From: Paramacrobiotus metropolitanus
Taxonomy: Eukaryota; Tardigrada; Eutardigrada; Parachela; Macrobiotidae
NCBI RefSeq assembly: GCF_019649055.1
Contig: NW_026570241.1
Location: forward strand, 558,001 to 622,000
DNA: 64,000 nucleotides
Direction: 5' to 3'
In this document: piece by piece, positions 23,206 through 35,971 of the stretch
How the letters are laid out: each line of letters opens with the position of its first letter
How positions within the stretch are numbered: the stretch's first letter is position 1
Position numbers and translations under genes: made by a program
Notes under the pieces: generated by a model
Database searches by the model: none
Told to the model about the DNA's origin: nothing
What the model saw: the letters and a program-made list of their open reading frames with translations, nothing else

Positions 23206-23552
23206 CTAAGTTCACTTGTAAACTCGGGAAAACGATTTTTTAACAGCAAACCCATGTCGATAGTAACCTTTGTTGTTTATACGTCTTGCATCCTGTAGAT
23301 TTATTGAAATAGTTTTGCAAGTTTGTCTGTCCGTGATCATGGAAAGATCAACATTAAGACATGGATACGAGAAAATCAAAACCTGTTAAGAAACGTTTGT
23401 ACACTTCAGTGATGCCCCATTAGAGAGGTCATCAGCACAGCAAATTTAAAATGACATTGGTAGGAAAACGTTTTGTTCCCAGCTGAATGCAGTCGCCGAT
23501 CAAAGATGCGCGGTGAACTACGATTTCCTCTATACGATTCTGGATTTGTTAG
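23206..23552. other. Short intergenic between convergent genes
   Basis: Separates the stop of the TPR gene from the stop of the first BTB-BACK-MATH gene. No ORF or repeat noted; presumably the two 3' untranslated regions. Confidence 0.45.
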
Positions 23553-26014
23553 CTATTTAAACGTTGCAGAAAGGAGATCAGCAGTCATGTAGGCTTGCAG
23601 TTTCAACGAGAAGTCACCGGGATTGACGTATCCTTTCGCCGGATCCAGTAAATTCTGTAGGATAAAGTTGCACTAAATGACTTACATCCAGACCCAACTA
23701 CTAAAATGCAACTCACCTCCATAGAGATATAACTTTCGAATTCCCTATTATCTTCTTCCGGAGAAAACACATGAACTATCGCTGTAAGAGACGTAATTAG
23801 ATAACTTTTGCGAACTTAGAATCTTTGAATTACAACTTTATTAATGAAAATTTAATTATCTTTTAACCGACGTACATTTCATGATCGGTTTAGCGTCACC
23901 TTTCCATGGTAGCAAACGCAGTTCACCAACAACTCTGCAAGTCCAGACAGCCGGTTTCGCCGGCGTATCACACTGGAGGAAATAATCGAGCCACGGAAAT
24001 CCATCTGTGCGCCGCTTTCGAACCAAGATTCTCCTAAAAAATAATGTTTATTACCAACGGTATAATTTCCCCACCTCGTTACTCTCGTTTCTATTGGCAC
24101 CCTACCAAGGTAGATTCCTGACTATTATGGGTTCGCTCAAAGTGAAAGTAAACTCCAGCTTCCTGACATCCGGAACTGTATAATTAATGACACCCGTCGA
24201 GCGTGAATTATCTGCAAAGGTCACAACAATGTTCAGAATTCTAATTGCGGCTTTCAGCAAATGTTTACCGACTTTCTCGAGCCTCCGTGCGGAACCGCAG
24301 CCCCGGCTTGACTGTGGCGTGTTTGTAGTGGAAAATATCCCATAGTTCTGATTCCAGCAACAAACCGGTCTAAACAACATCCCATAGTATTTGTCACCTT
24401 TGGGTCTTTGGTCGTGGATTACGCAACTGCTACATTGCGCATTCAGAAGGCTACTGAGATTTATAGTAAAGTTGGTACCTTAGCGGGTCCGTCCAGCAGC
24501 TGAGTCTCGGTCAGGAGTGGAAATCGAACTAGATACAATGCCTTCCCCAAGACGTTACGTCGGTTACGCGAGGAAACTTCAATATTCCTTTGCCGGCACG
24601 TAGCCGCAGCCCACCTTGTAAAGCCAAAAATTATTGTTAATGGATTGAACGCAGAGTCTTTGTGTGGTTGCCAGATGCCCTTACTTTTCAACCGATGAAC
24701 AGATGGTAGCTTCGTCGACAGCCAAAGTATCCCGTTGAAGAACGATTTCCAGTGTGTCTTGTCCGATAGCACAGATTCGATCCGACTGCCAAACTGCTTC
24801 CGCCGACTCATCGATCAGACGCAAACACTCGTCTTTAATACACAATGCCAGCTCTGAACATGTACAATGCACCGCCTATAAAAGACAAACCGTTAGACAC
24901 TGCGCAATGGATTCGGTCAAACCAATTCTTTCACATATGGTCATGGGCATAACAACACGTACGTATCATACAAACAACCCAACAACCATAATAAAGGTAA
25001 CAACCGCGCAAGCATTCCGGAAGCGGAAGAAGAAGGCTAAGCAGCAAACGAGAAGACTTACCTTGTCCAGAACTTCGAGGCAGTTATCCGTGTTAAGGTT
25101 ACTGAGGATAAATTGAGTGCACTGGGCAACCAGCAATAATATATCGTATTTGGCAGCACAGCTCATGGTTTCAAAGACGTTGTCCCGGTTGAGATTCTTC
25201 ACGGCGCCAGTACAGATATAACTACCGCACAAAGCGCGTTGCATATATTTAGTATGTTGCCGTATCTTTGCGGGAAGACAGTGATAAATAAATGTTTTAC
25301 GATGTATCCTAGACCAATTGTTACCTGAGCATATTAGCGAAGGCATCTGGTAGAATATCTGGAATGTCCATTATGCTGGAAGATGTGCACGTGTCGGGCC
25401 CGCTTCCGTAGAACAGGGTGTGGAAAAAATGGCTGCGGATACTTCTGATAAATCTGCGTAACGTAACAGCTATTATCTTATGAAGGAAAACATTCATCCA
25501 TTAGGCATAAACAACTTGTCTTAGAAAAGCACCTGAACATTGTGGCGCATAAATCTGGAAAAAAACTGGAAATATGGATAGAAGCCGTGCACTCTGCCGG
25601 AAGGGAGCCGTAAAATATGTCGTGAAATACCTCATTGCGAGCGCTTAGACTGATCCTACAACAGCAAGGTTACAACGCATGTCCCTTAATCCCGACAGAA
25701 GTACTCGTAGAATGATACAGTGCTTACTTGTCTGCTAGAAATATCTGGGTCTTGCCATAATCCTTCCCGACAATAAACTGCACACAACTCATTCCTCTGT
25801 CGACGAACAGGTGCTTTATGCCGCTGATTATTCTGGAAAGTACACGGTGATGTTGGATGTCTTCCAATACGCTTCCTTTTGCGAACGTGGCTGCCACTTC
25901 GTGGATGGATTGATTTTGCCGTAAAGCACAGGAAAATTGTTCTTCCATTTCAGTAAAATCCACCAAACGAATACTGTTGTTACCGTTATTGAATGAATCA
26001 CATGATTTTTCCAT
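23553..26014 (-). CDS. BTB-BACK-MATH protein A
   Basis: Ten exons: 26014-25728, 25655-25533, 25221-25062, 24875-24685, 24614-24479, 24369-24273, 24211-24106, 24033-23876, 23781-23717, 23654-23553; the sum is 1,425 bp, 474 residues. BTB fold in exons 1-3 (VQFIVGKDYGKTQIFLADK, LSARNEVFHDIFYGSLP), BACK in exons 3-5 (LEIVLQRDTL, KALYLVRFPLLTETQLLDG), and a USP7-type MATH domain in exons 7-10 (SEPIIVRNLPW, RILVRKR, YFLQCDT, WTCRVVGELRLLPW, then LLDPAKGYVNPGDFSLKLQ). BTB proteins bind Cullin-3 and MATH domains bind substrates, so a ubiquitin-ligase adaptor is likely. The order differs from the usual MATH-BTB (SPOP). It follows gene B in tandem with matching exon lengths. Confidence 0.85.
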
Positions 26015-27038
26015 CTTAACGATAGCAGGATTAGCAGCTACTATGTGCTAACTGGATCGCAGAGAGACAAAGGGTTGCGGAAATTCAGCTTACTGTTCCA
26101 GTACTAGATAAAATTATCCATTCGAAAATATAAGAGTGCGCAAACAAATATTGTTGAATTATGTCATTTCGAAGGTGCACAACATCTGCCAAGCAAACCA
26201 AAGCAAAATTTTCAAAACGGGCCGAAACCGGATATGGCGAAGGAAAAGGTGTGTGAAGCGAGAAGCGGCTCACGTACAGCGACAAAATCTTTCAAAGGAT
26301 TTCAACGTATTGCGCCGTGGATCTAATCTAACGACGCGGATCTAACGACGTAGCCGGGGTTCGGCGCCTTTTTCAGCCGTTTCTCGGTTTCCCTCGGATT
26401 GCGCCCTGCTTAGAGGTGATTAGAGCTTCTTGCGCCCATGCATTGACTTTAAAGGTATGTAATAGTTTTGTGTGCCAGGAATTGTTCTGTGTCTAACGGA
26501 CATACTCGAAATCTGAATGGATAGTGAAGAGGCACTGTTTTTGAAGATTTTCGCAACAAGATGTTTGGCTTATTCTTGTAGGAAATGCTTGACTGCGGCA
26601 TTTGTCAATGTTTGACAACGAAACAATGTTTTAGGTTTACCTATATAATTGCCTCTTGTCGATACAACAGAACCCGTTAGTACTGCTTTCTCTGATTTTG
26701 TTATAACATCGATAACTTTTTAAGTTTCCAAAAAAGGTTGGGGAAACTGGTTTTCGGTTAGCACATACCGTGAACATAACGATCACGGTTGCTAATTTTT
26801 TACATTTCCGGGTTATAGAGCGCAGCAGAAGATCACTTCTGCACAGAGTCTACTAAAAAACGAAAATTGTACTGTATATCGAACAAGTTATGCGAGGATC
26901 AGAATGTACTGTTTGATAAAACAAAGAAAGGCATCTGCAGTGAAATACACAGCGAGTATCTCACTGCCCATGGGCCTATCTGCATTGTTTCACAACAGAT
27001 GCCCACTGTTTGTTATTTTGTGCTTCACAGATGCACAT
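26015..27038. other. Intergenic between the two BTB genes
   Basis: About 1 kb upstream of gene A and downstream of gene B. It must contain the gene A promoter and gene B 3' end. The repeated string GGATCTAA-CGACG occurs twice near 26,319-26,350. No other structure seen. Confidence 0.4.
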
Positions 27039-29167
27039 TTATTCGGGTTCAATCCCAACAGGCAGGTCAGCAATCAAATAGACCTGCAATTTCAACGAGA
27101 AATCACTCGGATTAACATATCCGTTTGCCGTATCCAGTAGTTCCTGTAAGACAAAAAGTATTACTTAGACAAAAAAGCATGTAACCGACCAAAACGCCCG
27201 GACAACTAAAGGAGTCCGCGAGACATTCTGATCTCTATATTCAGTCCAAAACAGCATTCGCCCTAACCTCCATATAAACAAATGTCCTATATCCCCAGTC
27301 ATCTTCTTTCGTGCAGAACATATGAGATATCGCTAAAATATAGAATCGTTTTTTGTCGCTGGTCCTGTTAACCATTCGAACTTTGAAGCCAACCTACGTC
27401 TCCTAATCGGCTCAGTTTCCGGTTTCCATGGCAGCAGACCAAGTCCTCCAGCGACCTGACACGTCCAATCCGTTTTTGAAGTGGCTTCGCAGTAAAGGTA
27501 AAAGCCGAAACGAGCCAACCCATCTCTCATGGCGTTCCTAACCATGATCCTCCTACAAAAACAATGCAAATTCACCAACGTCGTTTTTCTTCTATCTCGT
27601 CGTTCGTTGGCTGTCCTTTGTCGGTCCACTCACCAGGGCACGCCCCTGACTCTGATAGGAGGGCTGAACGTAAATGTTTCAGTCAACTGCCTCAAATCAG
27701 GAACCGTATAATTTATGACCCCCTCTGCGCGTGAATCATCTGGAATAGTTCACAACAGTGTCTAAAAACATAACTCCGATTTGTAAGCACTAAGCGTATG
27801 AACATGCTAACTTTGTCGGGCGTCCATGCGGAACGGCAGATCCGGTTTAACTGCAGCGTGCTTGTGGTGGAAGATGTCCCATAGCTCCGATTTTAACAGC
27901 AAACCGGTCTGAACAAAACAGTTAGAAGTTAGTTTCCGCAATAAGCACTCACACCTACGTACTGCCCCTTTTACGCTATCATATTTTGACGTTTTCTTCT
28001 GTTGCTACCTTAGCCGGTCCATCCAACAGCTGAGCATCGGTTAAGAGCGGAAATCGGACAAGGTGCAATGCTGCGCCCAGCATCACTCGCTGATTAGTGC
28101 CGGATGGATCCACGGCCGCGCGGCTGCAGGCCTCTTTTGCCCATCTGCAATGAAATCAAGGCACGGTATTCTGAAAATAATGATGTCCAGCACGGCAGAA
28201 CAAAAGCTACTGATAGAAACAAAAACTGCCCACTTCTTAGCCGCCAAATAAATGATGTGCTCTTCATTGCACAACGTGTCTCGCTGCAGAATTAACTGCA
28301 GAATATCCGCTCCTACCGTAGTGAAGACATCCGACTGCAGCACATCCACACTGGTCGCATCCACCACGGAAAGACACCCTTCCACAATATCCGGAGTGTT
28401 CCAGTTCAGCGCCTAACAGAGGAAAGGAAAGCAAGATACGTAGTTGTTTAGCGCAGTAGCACAAACATCTGTTCAACCTGTTGCAAGTTGTCTAGACAGT
28501 TGCTGACGCTTTTCCTGCTATCGTCGGTGATAAATTTGGCGCACATGCGAATCAAGCCTGGTAGGTCGTATTTGTCGGCGCACGCCAGTGTTCGAAAGGC
28601 ATGTTCCGCGTTGAGAATCACCTGCGCATCGGTGTAGATGTAACTAGAGAAATCATCACACTTTTTTTGCTGATTTAGTGGCCAGATTCTAGTTAAACTC
28701 TCCCATAAGGCAGGAGTAGATGAAGCTGTTCTTGTTTTCTCACCTTAGCATACTAGCAAAAGCTTGTGCATCGGTGTCGGAAATGACAATGGCTTCTTGA
28801 CATTTTTCTGGTAAGCTTCCATGAAACATCGTACGGAATACGTCGCTCCGGATGCTTAAAATGTTTCTGCAAAGAAACTCACCGGTACTTGGAAAGCAGC
28901 ATATGAACATGTACTGACCATGAGGACTGCAGAGGTTGCCTTTGCTGACCTATGTGCTGAAAGAATTTTCACATCTCCAGAATCATTGGAGACAGCGAAC
29001 TTCACATCACTCATGTCTCCGCTGACCAACATGCGCGACAAATAGTAAGCAATCTCGGAGCCGGCAATCTGCTTTTCTGGATCTGCAGAGTGGCTGGAAG
29101 ATATTGGAATGCGCGACGACATGCTTGGAGAAACGTGTAGTGGCAATCGCCCACTCCCAGACAACAT
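27039..29167 (-). CDS. BTB-BACK-MATH protein B
   Basis: Ten exons: 29167-28950, 28866-28744, 28643-28478, 28412-28234, 28144-28009, 27908-27812, 27739-27634, 27552-27398, 27332-27268, 27143-27039; 1,350 bp, 449 residues. Same domain order as gene A: BTB (SDVKFAVSND, LSIRSDVFRTMFHGSLPEK, YIYTDAQ), BACK (CADKYDLPGLIRMCAKFI, LQLILQRDTLCNEEH) and USP7-type MATH (FTFSPPIRVRGVPW, RIMVRN, FYLYCEA, DWTCQVAGGLGLLPW, HMFCTKEDDWGY, LLDTANGYVNPSDFSLKL). Exons 2, 5, 6, 7 and 9 have the same length as in gene A, so a tandem duplication. The exon 4/5 intron lies inside a longer open frame (donor AA|GTGGGC, acceptor TTGCAG|A); splicing it restores the match to gene A. Likely a Cullin-3 adaptor. Confidence 0.85.
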
Positions 29168-30233
29168 ACAACTCTATTTAGCATGCAAAACTCCAAGTTT
29201 TTCACAGAATGCACACGGCACATTCAAGACAATCTTATGCACGATATGACTGACCAGCCTCGCGACATTCCACAGCCGCAATCAGTTAAGTACTGTATAC
29301 GATGTATCTCATTGTCAGTCTTCCGTATGTCCATGCGTAAAATGCAAAACGCTATTCACTGACCCGCCGAAGGTATCGATGATCGATACTTTTCAACTGC
29401 GCAACAAAGCTAAATGTGCAAAATACAAAGCGGAGAGAAACAGGATACGATTATTGTGACGCCGTTTTATATGCGCTCCTTTTCATTTGTCTAACTGGTT
29501 GCCGACTGTCACTACACACGGTATTTGATAAAACCACACACTCAAAATCTTCAGTGGATCGCCATATAAGTGCTCGGCAGAGTATTGAGTCCAGACTACT
29601 CGGCACCGGGAGTTTATTCGATTCCGAATTGTTTTGTAAAAAATCGTATTGATCATTTGTAGAGCTGACAAGTCTAGTTCACGAAAAAAATGATAACAGT
29701 TACTTATAACAGCACCTATGGCACGGTTAGTACACGCTAAATTCTTCCGGGTGTTTTTTGGACTTGTATTCGCACTATCCCACCGTATCCTGGATGTGTT
29801 CTATACATTTTCTACGTTGATTTGAATGACTGCTGTATGGCCCGTATCCCACCGGATCTCTGCAGTGGACCAGTGTCCTTTATGCATCCCGAATGCTTTG
29901 CACTAAGAAAACCTAAGAAAATTATCCTGATACTTGAAAGGTTCTCGACGGATACTTCTACAGTAAGGATACGTACAGTAGAATATACCGTGGGATATTG
30001 TGGCTTTCGAAGGTGATACGCATGGAAACATCACTTAAAGTTACTGTAATCTTCTGCACGTATTGCGATTGTTGTTAATGTGGTCGTTCTTTTTATTAGC
30101 ATAATTAGTGCACCCCACAGTATCCCTTGTGTATCTTCCATGAATCCAGTTAATTTTCTTATGTTTCTTATTGGGATAGAAGTACCCGTAAAAGATACTT
30201 GATTGGTTTGGATACGTGATTAGAGATAAGTTT
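29168..30233. other. Intergenic, no gene recognised
   Basis: Upstream of BTB gene B. Open frames here are short and have no motif. Just before the next feature the string GTTTGGATACGTGATT occurs twice (about 30,205-30,246). Confidence 0.4.
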
Positions 30234-30563
30234 GGATACGTGATTGGAGTGGCAATCAGCCTTTACCACGATTATGCGGCTGTTGGGATGAAAGTTGGCA
30301 CGACCAGCAACGGCGCGGTCGTGGACGCTGTTAACTGACTTAACGCAATTACAGGTGGCTCCGATTGGGATGACACAGGTTCATCCCAAGCGGTCAAACG
30401 CAACAACGTAATTTTAGGCATGTTTAAGGGCAAAGGCAATCAAGAAGCGGACTTAACGGAGCAAGGTTTAGGGCAAGAGATCAGGACAAGATTTATCAAG
30501 TTGATACAAGCTGAGTACATGACCGAATTCTTGAAATTCATGAGAAGGAGAACTAGCCAGTAA
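30234..30563 (+). pseudogene. Unassigned coding-like fragment with one in-frame TGA
   Basis: One frame stays open for 109 codons except for TGA at 30,336. It reads GYVIGVAISLYHDYAAVGMK, then NGAVVDAVN, the stop, and LNAITGGSDWDDTGSS, NNVILGMFKGKGNQEADL, QEIRTRFIKLI, ending FLKFMRRRTSQ. The composition is protein-like (few rare residues, amphipathic C-terminal helix), but I recognise no family. It lies near the compositionally distinct topoisomerase region and has no homologous block elsewhere in the window. It could be an exon of an unknown gene or a decayed insertion. Confidence 0.35.
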
Positions 30564-31017
30564 AGTGAACAAAAATCATAACGCGATGAAATGATGAATA
30601 ATAACTGAGTGGTCTTATCGGTTGTACAAAATTACAAATACTATCGCTACAATACTATCTCAATAAATGCGATCATTTCTAGAGCTTCATTTAGAATGAA
30701 AATTAGAATACATGAATGAACGTCAATGTATGACAGCTTGTAATTCGAAGCAACCGAAAAACATATGACAACCAATCGAAACAGAGAATGTTCCTTCAGT
30801 TATTTTATTATACACATGAATTGAGCATGAGAATCAGAAAAAATGCACCAAGTTCCCAACTGCGAGCGAAACGATCCATGTACTGCACCAGTTCAACTAA
30901 TAACGGCGAATAAAAAATTTAACGAACAAAAATGTAGATTCTGTATGAAAGGAGAAACTGCAATATGGCCACTGGTTTCCAAGGTGGCACACTTGTCCGA
31001 GGAACGTCATGACACAT

Positions 31018-34000
31018 CTACAGCTGCGTGCACCTGCCCAGCGCCTGACTAATCGTGTCGATGGCATGGCGCACCTGCAGGAAGACGGCACGGTAATTGT
31101 CTATCTGCTCGTGGAGCACCTCCTGTTTGCTGCGGCGGCCTTCGCAAATGTCCTTGAGAGAGGCTTCCAACTGTGCGCGCAGATGCGGCCGGGACATGCT
31201 GTGGTTGATGGCGTCGAAGCCCTCCACCAATCTGTCAAAAATGTAAGTCGAACACTGCAATTCGCTATTGTAATTCGGTAAGCACATTCGATCGATTCGA
31301 ACAATATTAATTTTGAGATTAAAAAACGTTCAAGCATTTAAAAAATACCTTTATTCACGAGAGTTTCTTGATATACTGTATTGTACTTTAATGAGCAATA
31401 ACCAAGCCAGTTAACAAAAGGAGCAAGCGAATCTTAACACTGCAAAAAACAATTTTCCTTTTACGGCGTTCAAAGGTAAATTATTAAAAACAGGTTGATA
31501 AAGAAGATGCGAAATGGCCAATCGTTTACTTAGGCGCATAGCAATTTAATTAATACATTCATATCTAAAATTTCAAACTTATTAAAGACAAAAACCTATT
31601 ACTCTTAAGAAGACTCATTACAAAGATTTTTTTACCCATAAGGATTTCTGAACAAATTGTTTTCAATTGGAAAATTTTTATGGGCTCTATAAAAAAGATA
31701 ATTTAAAGTCAATTTCTTCCACAGATTATGAAAACGAACATTTATTCATGAGATTTTTTTAAAGGAAGGTCAAAAACAGCCGCGTTAATACAGGTAAAAA
31801 AAGCAAAACTTCCGCTCAATGTCGACCTACCCCATTCCGACACGGCCCGGCATGAAGCGGCGCTCGGGCGTCATCCCGGCGTACAGCCGCTCCTGGATGG
31901 TCTCGATGTGCTCGGCGTGCGTGGCGTCCGTGCCGATGCCGTACTTCTCCATCAGCGCAATGAGATCCGCCTCGCTCAGCAGCGCCGGCGCCGATGTCTG
32001 CCCGCTGACCATCTCGATTTTGGAGGGAATGAACTTGTGGCCCACGGGCAGTACCGGCAGCTTCTTGGACTCCCATTTGTCGTACGGGTACACCTCCAAA
32101 TACCCGCGATCCGTGACCACCAGACCCTCCGCGTGAAAGCGCTCGGCGGCGATGTCGATGTGGATACTGGTCTCCTGGCCTTTAGCGTCTTCCGAGCACG
32201 TGGCCAGGAAATGCCGGGTAATCAGCTCGTAGATACGCCACTCATTACCTGCGTAATTAACAAATGAGAACCAATCATGAAAATTCTCCAATAAAGACAA
32301 ACATAAAGCAATTATTATGTTAAAGAAACTGTCCTCAAATTATAAAGTAAATCTGATATAATTTTACTATTCAAGAAACGAGAAAAAATCCTTGCAGTTG
32401 GCGCTAGTTCAGATTATTCTTCGTGGTTCAAATTATGTATCTTTTACAGGAAAGTTTTAAAAGGGAGTTGATCATAATTCTTTTTTTTTTGACAACAAGG
32501 CGTTTAACACATTTGCCCATTATAATTCTCTGAGTATAAAAAACCGAAAGTTACGCAAACAAACGAGCAAATGTGACAAATCAGTTCGCTGTAATAAAAA
32601 CATTATTCATGCCAAATATCTAAATGAAGTATGGACGGACGGTGCACGTTATTACAGTAATTTAAATTATTAAACAAAGGGAAGCAAGGCAATGTGAAAT
32701 AATTTCTTATCAATTTTGAGAATTTTTACACTTTTTTGGTGTGATTTTACGAGTAGGTAACCCCTTTTAGGAACAAAATTCAGGACAAGATCATTCAGTT
32801 GTACAGCCGCATACCTTGGAGGTTGGTAGCATGCTTGATAGGGTGGATGGGCGGATGCGCCTGGTCGGACTTGCTGCCACGCCGAGGGTTCGGGCCCTTG
32901 TGGAGGACCTGTTGCGCGAAGGCGCCCCAGCGCTGATCCCCCGTCTGGGCCTGCAGCAGCTCGGGGAGGTTGAAGTGGGCGGGGAAGATGTTGGTCTCGG
33001 TGCGGGGGTAGCTGATGAAGCCCTGGCTGTACAGCTTCTCCGCGATCTTCATCGTCTGCTTGGCGTTGATCTTCAGGATGCGCGAGGCTAGCTTCTCCAG
33101 CTGCACGGTGTCGAGGGGCAGCGGCCGCCATTTATTGCGCGGTTTCTGTGTCACACTGACCACGGTGGCCTGCGGCGACTCCTGGCACACGTCCAGCAGT
33201 ATCTGACAGGCTAATTCGTCGAATAAACGGACACGCTGCCAGATGAACTCCACCTTCATCTTTTCCGGCTTTGTGAAGTTGTGCAGGACGCGGATACGCC
33301 AGAAATCCTCCCGAATAAACCGCTGAATCTACTTGAAAACAATAAACAGTATATTCAGCAAAAGAATCTGTAATTATTCAATTATTTTGGAAAATAACTG
33401 AATATAATTTATAATAAAATATAATAACAAACAAACATTATTGTGGTATTCGTCAAACAGTAATTGTATACACAAAATTACTGCCTGTATATTATTTTTG
33501 ACGGTCGTGGTAGCAGATTCAAAAGTCTGGCGAGAAGCAAGCCATCAGCGAGCGCCGCACCATGTTCATACTTTTCAATTTTTCAGGAAAATGTTTCAAT
33601 TGGCTTAATTAAAAAAAAGGTTGTCTGGTCTTCTAGTTCTTTTAAGATTTTCCATCAATTTTTTTTTAATTTAATGCAACCTTTTTTGAATGACAATTAC
33701 ATAGACTTTAGATACCGAAGTAAATTATAATATGAAATCCTAATCAAAACTAACTGCTGATATTGCTTACCTCTTTATAGCGCTCGACCACGAATCCCAG
33801 CGTGGGGAACTGGCAACTGCCGTAACTCAGCAGCTTCTTCTCGCCAAGGAAGGCGCCGAAGCGGTCGCGAAAGCGCATGGTCAGGATGCGCGTGAAGGCC
33901 GCTCCGATGCGCAGGTCCAGCTCACTGCGGCACTCCACCGCCCGTGAGATGCGCTCGTCCGGACGCTGCAGGTTGCGCATGGCCTGGTTGCAGGCGTGGC

Positions 34001-35087
34001 TGGTGATCTCTGAGAAGCGCGCACGCCACACATCCAAATGGCGATTTACCTGCAACGACAGCAGCACCGGAGAAGCTAGCACAATATTTTCAGAGCCCTT
34101 TACAAATACAAAGATGCCTACTCGTTGATATTTTCCAGTTTTTTCCAAATATTTTTTATCTGTTTTTACCAAAATTATTCACATAATTTGAAATAATTTT
34201 CATAATAAGTTTTCATTATTAAATAACTTAATTAAAATTAAATTAGTAATTAATTAAAATTCAATTAATTTAAATAAAATAATTTCACGGAATAATTTTG
34301 TATTAATTAATTTTTTATTAATTAATTTCATAATAATTTTCATAATTTTTTGATATGTTTTCTCTTTTTTGTAATTAATTTTTTAATATTATTATTAATA
34401 AAATTATTTTGTAAAATTCTAACAATATTATTATTACATAATAATCAATCCAATTTTTTATTTATTTTTAAAATAATAAAATACTATTTTTTAAATAATA
34501 GAACAGTTTTAAATTATTCAGAAATCCGAAGCGATTAGCAGGCGAAGTCCCCTTACTCCCTTCACACCACTACCAGAATTCCAGAAAGTGAGTACTTGGT
34601 CTGCTACGACAAGCGTCATTCTGGTACGCAGAGAAGGTACTACCGCACTACGCTGTTTAAGTAATATACTGTAAGCCAATAGACTCACCCGGAGGCAGAC
34701 ACCGATAATTTCAAACCCGATATTCTCCCCTTCACGATCGCAATCCGTCCAGATGACGAGCTTCTGGCAGGAGCGAGCTTCGCGCTCCAGGGTGTGCTGG
34801 ATGCTCTTGTAGTTCTGCGGGCAGTTGTGCTGAACGGGCGCATCGAACAGCTGGACGATGTCGACATTCTGCCAGTTGGTGTAGGGCGCGGGGAAGTCGA
34901 GACTCAACAGGTGCCCGCTCACCGACGTCATCACCATCTGGCAGGCCTGCCCGAAGGCATCGTAACGAAACTCGTAGATCTTGTTAAATTTGGACAAACC
35001 TTCGCGTCGATTACTGGCGCCCCTGGAGAGGATGCTGGCGATGTTCTTAGCAGCGTCGTTCTTCTCTGCCACGTTCAGGACCCGCAT
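31018..35087 (-). CDS. TOP3A: DNA topoisomerase III alpha (type IA), core only
   Basis: Five exons: 35087-34689, 34049-33771, 33328-32815, 32248-31831, 31231-31018; 1,824 bp, 607 residues. Toprim domain at the N-terminus (LNVAEKNDAAKNIASILS, WTDCDREGENIGFEI), then LRIGAAFTRILT, SYGSCQFPTLGFVVERYKE, the active-site region YSQGFISYPRTETN with the catalytic Tyr, SDQAHPPIHP, EADLIALMEKYGIGTDATH and FMPGRVGMG/LVEGFDA. Type IA enzymes cut one strand and, with a BLM-type helicase, dissolve double Holliday junctions. The protein stops about where the core ends: the C-terminal zinc-finger region of animal TOP3A is absent. Exons are strongly GC-rich and introns very AT-rich, unlike neighbouring genes. 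Confidence 0.9.
34150..34545. other. Extremely AT-rich part of TOP3A intron 1
   Basis: Nearly all A and T, made of irregular runs of TAATT, AATTA and AATAAT. It lies inside the 640-bp first intron, between GC-rich exons. Other genes in the window do not show such a contrast. Confidence 0.8.
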
Positions 35088-35971
35088 CTCTGATTACGTA
35101 GTTCACTGCTCCACTGCTTTAATAAATGAAAATTCCTATCATGTGCGCTGAATGCGCTGATCCTCTTTAAAGCATATCGTAAACCCTCAGGAACAAGGAA
35201 AGAAAATAGCGTATTACAATACCCAAGCCATAACAGATAATTACTAGAGTAGACTACCATTAATCTGTAAGAGGTAGGAGTCTGAAAGAGTGAAAGACCA
35301 GAGAAAATTGGAAACGTTTTGGTTTGAATGAACGTGCGCGACTTCGACTGGCTGTTTGCAAGCGTGACCACACTGCCGCACCGGGCGGTTACAACAGCGT
35401 CACGCGCCGGAAGTCTTTTTACGTACGGTGATTTATTGCTCACTTGTCAGAATGTTTTAAAATACGAGTCCTGATCTATTGACCATCAGGATACTAGAAA
35501 TTAAATATTTATTCCAGAGACAAGTTTATGAACACTGAGCTAATTTATCCAGGAATCCGTGTGCTGAGAAACTTCTAAGATATTTAGTTATTTTTGGCAG
35601 TAGCACTCGATAGTGAATAAACACCGTGACAAGCACAATGCAGTATTAGCGACTTTATGTACTTACAAGTCTTTAATACAGTACTTCTTTGTACTCTACA
35701 ATTTTAACCAGTAATTCTATCGAGACTGTCATAAAAAGATGCAGCCTATAATTTTCTTTGCACTTCGGAAGTTTTACAGGCTGGCGCTGCTAAACAATGT
35801 TGGCAAATCAACTCAGCAAGAGGAAAATGTAATTCTGGATGGGTGCGTAGGACTTCAAATTTTGCCCGCTCCGAGAGCCAGTTGTATTTGATATTAAATT
35901 TGCAATGATTGTAAATTCAGAACAAAAATCAAGTAAATTGTCCCGACAAGTTTGCCTATTTGCATCTGTAG
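35088..35971. other. Intergenic upstream of TOP3A
   Basis: The TOP3A promoter side and the 3' side of GPCR-1. The open frame at 35,075-35,443 on the minus strand has no motif and overlaps the TOP3A start, so I do not call it. Confidence 0.4.

Noticed and set aside
23553-29167. PHR domain at the end of the BTB proteins
   Set aside because: The end reads NLPW / GVPW-RI(L/M)VR, then (F/Y)LxC, WTC and LLDPxxGYVN, which is the MATH pattern; the PHR signature is absent.
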